Assembly (NCBI GenBank): GCA_016297555.1
Contig: JAEDGK010000058.1
Coordinates: forward strand, 1-12,347
DNA length: 12,347 nucleotides
Direction of reading: 5' to 3'
From: Clostridiaceae bacterium
GTDB lineage: Bacteria > Bacillota > Clostridia > Oscillospirales > Acutalibacteraceae
Position 1 is the stretch's first letter; each line of letters opens with the position of its first letter. The notes beneath the pieces were generated by a model. That model saw only the letters and a program-made list of their open reading frames with translations. It made no database searches and was not told the origin of the DNA. Shown one piece after another: positions 8,690-12,347 of the stretch. The position numbers and the translations under genes were made by a program.

Positions 8690-10114
8690 TTATTCCCTGC
8701 CTGTCCAGCAATAGGTGCAAACACAGTCCTCGGGCAGACCGATGGCTTCAATAAGCCCTGCAAGGCTCTGATAGCCGAGAGATGCGAAATTGAACTTTTC
8801 GCAAATTGTTTTAAGCAGCGCCTTGCCGCGCTCGGTTGAGGCGTCGCAGTATTCGTCCATATATTTTTCGCCCTCCTCGCCCTCAAGCTCGTGGATAATT
8901 CTGCGGGCTATAAGGTCATTGTCGGAGGTGTTGCGTGAGAAATTGAGATATTTGCAGCCGTACATTATCGGCGGGCAGGCGGAGCGCATATGAACCTCTT
9001 TTGCTCCGTTGCTGTAAAGAAACTCAACCGTTTCCCTGAGCTGAGTGCCGCGCACAATGCTGTCGTCAACAAAAAGCAGGCTCTTATTCTGAATAAGGTC
9101 ATGAACGGGAACCATTTTCATTTTGGCAACCCTGTTGCGCTCTGTCTGGCTGGTGGGCATAAAGCTTCTCGGCCAGGTGGGTGTGTATTTGATGAACGGC
9201 CTTGCAAACGGTATTCCGCTTTCGTTTGCATAGCCTATGGCGTGGGGCGTTCCCGAATCGGGCACGCCGCTGACATAATCAATGCCCTCACATCCGCCGT
9301 TTGCCTTATCTTCCCTTGCCATAACGGCTCCGTTGCGGTTTCTCATAACCTCAACATTAACGCCCTCATAGGTTGAGTTGGGATAGCCGTAATAAGTCCA
9401 GAGGAACGCGCAGATGCGTTTTTTCTTTTTCGGCTTTGAGAGCGTTTCAACTCCCTCGGGAGTAACGCTGACTATTTCGCCGGGTCCGAGCTCCTTGCAG
9501 AATTCATAGCCGAGCTTTTCAAAGGCAAAGGATTCAAACGAAACGCAGCAGCCCTCGCTGTCCTTGCCTATCAGAATTGGCAGCCTGCCCACCTTGTCGC
9601 GCGCGGCAATCAGAGTGCCGTCCTCTTTAAGAATAAGAACGGAGAGGGAGCCTTCTATTTTTTCCTGAGCGAAGCGAATGCCTTCAACAAAATCGCTCTT
9701 TTGATTTATCAGCGCGGCGGCAAGCTCAGTTGAATTAACTCTGCCCGCCGTCATTGCCGTGAAATGGCCGCCGCTGAATGAAAGAAACTGCTGAATAAGG
9801 TCATCGGCATTGTTTATAATTCCGATTGTTGAAATTGCGTAAACGCCGAGATTTGAACGAATGATTATCGGCTGCGGGTCGCTGTCGCTGATGCAGCCTA
9901 TGCAGGAGTTGCCGTGCATTTCGTCAACTATTCCCGCAAATTTTGTTCTGAAAGGTGCGTTCTCAATGTTGTGAATATCGCGCTGAAAGCCTTTTTCCTC
10001 GCTGACCGCCGCCATACCTGCGCGGCGTGTGCCGAGATGAGAGTGGTAATCCACTCCGAAAAACACATCCAGAACAACATCTCTTTTTGATGTTGCGCCG
10101 AAAAAGCCTCCCAT
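8690..10114 (-). CDS. PurF paralog with lost glutaminase site, PRPP site kept
   Basis: A 474-residue homolog of PurF along its whole length: an Ntn-type glutaminase fold, then a type I phosphoribosyltransferase domain. The start reads MGGFFG where active PurF has MCGIFG, so the N-terminal nucleophile Cys is Gly2. Other glutamine-site residues are also gone. The HVRYG region is replaced near GCISDSD (73-79), the AHNGN segment reads STIGII (95-100), and the Asp of SDTE is Ser128 (NSTE). In contrast, the PRPP loop LLFVDDSIVRGTQ (346-358) and PDSG (285-288) are intact, and Cys235, Cys387, Cys466 and Cys469 match the four iron-sulfur ligands of PurF. The flexible PRPP loop is altered (KYTPTWPRSFMP, 309-320), about two residues longer than in PurF. 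GGAGG lies seven bases before the ATG. Possible roles are ammonia-dependent PRA synthesis, a regulatory partner of PurF, or another PRPP reaction. None is shown by the sequence. Confidence 0.88.
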   Translation of the reverse strand: MGGFFGATSKRDVVLDVFFGVDYHSHLGTRRAGMAAVSEEKGFQRDIHNIENAPFRTKFAGIVDEMHGNSCIGCISDSDPQPIIIRSNLGVYAISTIGIINNADDLIQQFLSFSGGHFTAMTAGRVNSTELAAALINQKSDFVEGIRFAQEKIEGSLSVLILKEDGTLIAARDKVGRLPILIGKDSEGCCVSFESFAFEKLGYEFCKELGPGEIVSVTPEGVETLSKPKKKKRICAFLWTYYGYPNSTYEGVNVEVMRNRNGAVMAREDKANGGCEGIDYVSGVPDSGTPHAIGYANESGIPFARPFIKYTPTWPRSFMPTSQTERNRVAKMKMVPVHDLIQNKSLLFVDDSIVRGTQLRETVEFLYSNGAKEVHMRSACPPIMYGCKYLNFSRNTSDNDLIARRIIHELEGEEGEKYMDEYCDASTERGKALLKTICEKFNFASLGYQSLAGLIEAIGLPEDCVCTYCWTGRE

Positions 10115-10139
10115 GAAAGTACCTCCGGTTTAATTAAAA

Positions 10140-10850
10140 TCAGTTGCCCATAAGTCTGCGCATAACCTCGTTATACGCTTCTTCAACGCCGCCGAGATCT
10201 CTTCTGAAGCGGTCTTTATCAAGCTTTTCGTTGGTGGTTGAATCCCAGAAACGGCAGGTGTCGGGAGAAATTTCGTCCGCAAGAACGATTTCGCCGTCAA
10301 CTGTTTTGCCGAATTCAAGCTTGAAGTCAACAAGAGTGATGTTAAGAGTCTTGAAATAAGCCTTCATAACCTCGTTGATTTTGAAGGACATAGACTTGAT
10401 AAGCTCGATTTCCTCGGCGGTTGCAAGGCCGAGAGCAAGAGCGTGATAGGAATTGAGCAGGGGATCGCCGAGATCGTCGTTCTTATATGAAAACTCTATC
10501 GTGGGAGCGGCAAAAACGATGCCCTCCTCAACGCCGTATCTCTTTGCGAAAGAGCCTGCGGAAATGTTTCTGATAATAACCTCAAGGGGAACGATGCTAA
10601 CCTTTTTAACAAGGGTTTCTCTGTCGGAAAGCTCCTCTATGAAATGGGTCTTTACGCCCTCTTTTTCAAGAAGCTGCATAATGTAGTTGGACATTTTGTT
10701 GTTGATAACGCCCTTGCCTGCAATCGTGCCCTTTTTGATGCCGTTGAAAGCCGTTGCATCGTCCTTATAGGAAACGATAACGCGGTCGGGAGCGTCGGTT
10801 GCGAAAACCTTTTTTGCCTTGCCTTCGTAAAGCTGAGTTGTTTTTTCCAT
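10140..10850 (-). CDS. purC: SAICAR synthetase
   Basis: Joins CAIR to aspartate with ATP to make SAICAR, the eighth purine step in the usual count. The 236 residues are the typical bacterial length. Motifs visible are the N-terminal LYEGKAKKVF (7-16), the conserved VIIRNISAGSFAKR (91-104), the nucleotide and magnesium segment LVDFKLEFG (173-181), and LADEISPDTCRFWD (190-203) at the substrate site. The ATG has GGAGG nine bases upstream in the short gap after purE. It directly follows purE, the enzyme that makes its substrate. The TGA stop lies 25 bases before the PurF paralog. Confidence 0.97.
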   Translation of the reverse strand: MEKTTQLYEGKAKKVFATDAPDRVIVSYKDDATAFNGIKKGTIAGKGVINNKMSNYIMQLLEKEGVKTHFIEELSDRETLVKKVSIVPLEVIIRNISAGSFAKRYGVEEGIVFAAPTIEFSYKNDDLGDPLLNSYHALALGLATAEEIELIKSMSFKINEVMKAYFKTLNITLVDFKLEFGKTVDGEIVLADEISPDTCRFWDSTTNEKLDKDRFRRDLGGVEEAYNEVMRRLMGN

Positions 10851-10873
10851 TTTTGTGTTCCTCCTGCTTGTTA

Positions 10874-11368
10874 TTATTTATTGAATTTATCTTCTATTTT
10901 TTTGTTTGCAGCCAAAACCTTTTCGGTTGCCGCTTCTCTTGCCGCGGCAAGCTTTTCAGCCAGTGCGCCGTCTGAAACTGCGAGAATTTGCACAGACAAC
11001 AAAGCGGCATTGACTGCGCCGTCAATAGCAACCGTTGCAACAGGTATGCCGGCAGGCATCTGAACGGTTGAGAGAAGGGCGTCAACGCCGTCGAGAACAG
11101 AGGCTTTAACAGGTATTCCGATGACGGGGAGGGTTGTGTTGGCGGCTATTGCGCCTGCAAGATGAGCAGCCTTGCCTGCGGCGGCAATAATAACGCCGAA
11201 GCCGTTTTCCCTTGCGCCCGAGGCAAATTCCTTAGCCTGCTCGGGTGTTCTGTGAGCCGAATAAACATGCACCTCGCAGGGGACTCCGTATTCATCGAGA
11301 GTGGCTATGGCTTTTTCAACAACGGGCAGATCGCTGTCGCTGCCCATGATGATTGCAACTTTCTTCAT
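10874..11368 (-). CDS. purE: N5-CAIR mutase / AIR carboxylase catalytic subunit
   Basis: Carboxylation step yielding CAIR. The 164 residues show MGSDSDLPVV (8-17), the catalytic YSAHRTP with His39, the AAAGKAAHLAG loop (62-72) and STVQMPAGIPV (100-110). The AHL-type loop resembles class I PurE, which normally works with PurK, yet no purK lies in this operon. The reading frame stays open upstream to 11503, but that stretch is the riboswitch and terminator. The ATG at 11368 has AGGAGG six bases upstream and gives the normal family N-terminus MKKVAIIMGS, so it was chosen. It ends in two tandem TAA stops. It is the first gene of the operon and the one directly controlled by the ZTP riboswitch. 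Confidence 0.96.
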   Translation of the reverse strand: MKKVAIIMGSDSDLPVVEKAIATLDEYGVPCEVHVYSAHRTPEQAKEFASGARENGFGVIIAAAGKAAHLAGAIAANTTLPVIGIPVKASVLDGVDALLSTVQMPAGIPVATVAIDGAVNAALLSVQILAVSDGALAEKLAAAREAATEKVLAANKKIEDKFNK

Positions 11369-11374
11369 GGTTAT

Positions 11375-11380
11375 CCTCCT
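11375..11380 (-). promoter_or_regulatory. purE Shine-Dalgarno site
   Basis: A perfect AGGAGG on the minus strand, six bases before the ATG at 11368 and just downstream of the terminator U-tract. It settles the purE start and shows that the upstream open frame is leader RNA. Confidence 0.9.
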
Positions 11381-11393
11381 TAAAAAATCAATC

Positions 11394-11437
11394 AAAAAAG
11401 GGCAGTCCTGCCTTGTGTAATCAAGATAGGACTGCCC
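11394..11437 (-). terminator. Intrinsic terminator, expression platform of the ZTP riboswitch
   Basis: On the minus strand GGGCAGTCCT (11437-11428) pairs perfectly with AGGACTGCCC (11409-11400), ten base pairs. An inner CTTG/CAAG helix (11425-11422 with 11415-11412) closes a six-base loop. Six T residues follow at once (11399-11394). The 5' arm reuses the conserved GGGC end of the riboswitch aptamer, so aptamer folding and terminator formation exclude each other. By analogy with known ZTP switches, ligand binding should prevent termination and turn the operon on. Confidence 0.93.
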
Positions 11438-11542
11438 AGACGGTCGACATAAAACGGCGGCTTTTGCTTCCACGCGGTGACCCGCCGAAAACAGAAAAGG
11501 CACGGCTTTTTCCGAATTCTTTCCGTCAGTAACAAAAGCCCC
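11433..11542 (-). ncRNA. ZTP (pfl motif) riboswitch upstream of purE
   Basis: A leader aptamer recognised from conserved blocks read on the minus strand. GGCTTTTG (11540-11533) pairs with CAAAAGCC (11466-11459) as an 8-bp P1. GTTACTGACGGAA follows the 5' P1 strand. The core CACCGCGTGGAAGC precedes the 3' strand, and the hallmark CCGTCTGGGC ends the motif. The pseudoknot is visible: GACGG (11527-11523) is complementary to CCGTC (11443-11439), five base pairs, compared with the common GGCGG/CCGCC version. ZTP riboswitches sense ZMP and ZTP, intermediates that build up when 10-formyl-THF is short, and switch on purine or one-carbon genes. The terminator directly overlaps its 3' end. No P3 stem could be drawn with certainty by eye. 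Confidence 0.92.
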
Positions 11543-11558
11543 TTGAATTGTTGATTTT

Positions 11559-11588
11559 ATTATACTATATAATGCGCGTCTATTTCAA
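11559..11588 (-). promoter_or_regulatory. Sigma-A-type promoter of the purine operon
   Basis: On the minus strand, TTGAAA (-35, 11588-11583) and TATAAT (-10, 11564-11559) are separated by 18 bases. Transcription would start near 11552, about ten bases before the riboswitch P1 and about 185 bases before purE. The position relative to the leader strongly supports the call. Confidence 0.85.
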
Positions 11589-11672
11589 GAGCCTGCCGAG
11601 TAAAATTTATTGTTAATTTATTACTTTGTTTTGTTAGTAACAACGAAAGGCGGCGCGCAAGGGCTTGTTATA
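11589..11672. other. Spacer between the divergent promoters
   Basis: An AT-rich stretch followed by a GC-rich one between the two -35 elements. It contains an inverted repeat, TTACT (11621-11625) and AGTAA (11636-11640), around a ten-base TG-rich centre. No gene, RNA family or recognised operator such as a clear PurR box was seen. Confidence 0.4.
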
Positions 11673-11702
11673 TTGACAAATCGCGGCGAGCCGTGATAAA
11701 AT
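11673..11702 (+). promoter_or_regulatory. Promoter of mntP
   Basis: TTGACA (11673-11678) is a perfect -35, with an 18-base spacer to TAAAAT (11697-11702). TG one base before the -10 gives an extended -10 motif (TGATAAAAT). The start would be near 11709, leaving a 5' UTR of about 65 bases. That UTR holds the palindrome CGGATATCCG at 11718-11727, which could be an operator, but nothing shows that it is. No yybP-ykoY manganese riboswitch pattern is present. Confidence 0.75.
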
Positions 11703-11774
11703 ACCGTTATCTGCCTGCGGATATCCGGCGGCGAAATTGATGCAAAAAACATAAACACAAAGGGAGTAATCAAA

Positions 11775-12338
11775 TTGTCCTTAACAGAGTTGTTTATAAT
11801 CGCCGTCGGGCTTTCGATGGACGCCTTTGCGGTGTCGGTCTGCAAGGGGCTTGCGGTTAAAAAAGCGGGCATAAAAGAAATGGTGATTGCCGGAGCTTGG
11901 TTCGGCGGATTTCAGGCACTTATGCCGCTTATCGGCTATTTTCTCGGCGCGGCGTTTGAAAAATACATAACCAAAATCGACCATTGGATTGCCTTTATTC
12001 TGCTCGGAATAATCGGCGCAAATATGATAAAGGAAGCGCTTTCAAAGGACGAGGAAAAATCAACCTCATCAATGGGTCTGCGCGAAATGCTGACCCTCGC
12101 GGTTGCAACAAGCATTGACGCTCTCGCCGTCGGAATAACCTTTGCGCTGCTGCCCGATGTCAATATCGGCGCGGCGGTCGGATTTATCGGCGTTGTCACC
12201 TTTGCGCTTTCCGCCGCAGGCATCAAAATCGGCAATGTTTTCGGCGTTAAATACAAATCAAAGGCAGAGTTTGCGGGCGGACTTATTCTTATTCTGATGG
12301 GTCTTAAAATCCTGCTCGAGCACCTCGGCGTGTTTTAA
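11775..12338 (+). CDS. mntP: Manganese efflux pump, MntP family
   Basis: A small cytoplasmic-membrane exporter of manganese, 187 residues with six hydrophobic segments. It consists of two halves that resemble each other. GLSMDAFAVSVCKGL (12-26) in the first is matched by ATSIDALAVGITFAL (111-125) in the second, each with a membrane Asp (Asp16 and Asp115). Such paired aspartates are the family hallmark and are thought to bind the metal. The start is a TTG codon at 11775, eight bases after AGGGAG (11761-11766), and no better ATG in frame gives the family N-terminus MSLTELFIIAVGLSMDAF. The gene is complete, ending nine bases before the window edge. It has its own promoter, divergent from the purine operon, and no functional link with purine synthesis is evident. 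Confidence 0.93.
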   Translation: MSLTELFIIAVGLSMDAFAVSVCKGLAVKKAGIKEMVIAGAWFGGFQALMPLIGYFLGAAFEKYITKIDHWIAFILLGIIGANMIKEALSKDEEKSTSSMGLREMLTLAVATSIDALAVGITFALLPDVNIGAAVGFIGVVTFALSAAGIKIGNVFGVKYKSKAEFAGGLILILMGLKILLEHLGVF

Positions 12339-12347
12339 TGCGGAATT

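Noticed and set aside
8690..10114. Reading the PurF paralog as a pseudogene
   Set aside because: The frame is full length and uninterrupted, has a strong ribosome site, and keeps the PRPP and iron-sulfur residues. Loss is confined to the glutamine site.
11369..11503. Upstream in-frame extension of purE adding 45 residues
   Set aside because: It translates the riboswitch and terminator, has no ribosome site, and the ATG at 11368 has AGGAGG at correct spacing and the family's normal N-terminus.
11368..11600. PurR box or purine (guanine/adenine) riboswitch in the purE leader
   Set aside because: No paired CCGAAC-like boxes and no purine-aptamer core were seen. The leader is fully explained by the ZTP motif and terminator.
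11703..11774. yybP-ykoY manganese riboswitch before mntP
   Set aside because: The characteristic conserved loops are not present and the UTR is too short.

Overview
The window holds a nine-gene de novo purine biosynthesis operon on the minus strand and one divergent gene on the plus strand, a MntP-type manganese exporter. Several things point to an anaerobic Clostridia-type Firmicute, most like the Oscillospiraceae/Ruminococcaceae of the gut. These are the roughly 50% GC coding sequence, strong GGAGG Shine-Dalgarno sites, a single-chain PurL of about 1,230 residues, a short-propeptide 4Fe-4S PurF, a ZTP riboswitch leader and a promoter close to the sigma-A consensus. The taxon is inferred from gene features only.

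Layout, read along the operon from right to left: promoter (11559-11588), ZTP riboswitch (about 11433-11542) overlapping an intrinsic terminator (11394-11437), purE, purC, a PurF paralog that has lost its glutaminase residues, canonical purF, purM, a compact formate/nitrite-type channel (FNT), purN, purD, purL. Genes are packed tightly. There is a 4-base overlap (purN/purD), a 1-base stop/start overlap (purM/FNT), gaps of 3 to 25 bases elsewhere and one 48-base gap before purF. The set is therefore probably one transcript with translational coupling.

How the genes work together: PurF makes phosphoribosylamine from PRPP and glutamine. PurD adds glycine, PurN adds a formyl group from 10-formyl-THF, PurL makes FGAM, PurM makes AIR, PurE carboxylates and PurC makes SAICAR. 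The later steps (purB, purH) and purK are not in the window. The FNT channel sits directly before purN, the formyl-transfer gene, which suggests it moves formate for the one-carbon supply. The ZTP riboswitch fits the same logic, because ZMP/ZTP accumulates when 10-formyl-THF is short.

The 406-base space between purE and mntP contains the purine leader and promoter, a short AT-rich spacer with an inverted repeat, and a separate mntP promoter and 5' UTR. No RNA genes, mobile elements or CRISPR arrays were seen. The most interesting features are the PurF paralog, which keeps the PRPP site and iron-sulfur cysteines but not the glutamine site, and the embedded FNT channel. No wholly new multi-gene system is evident.
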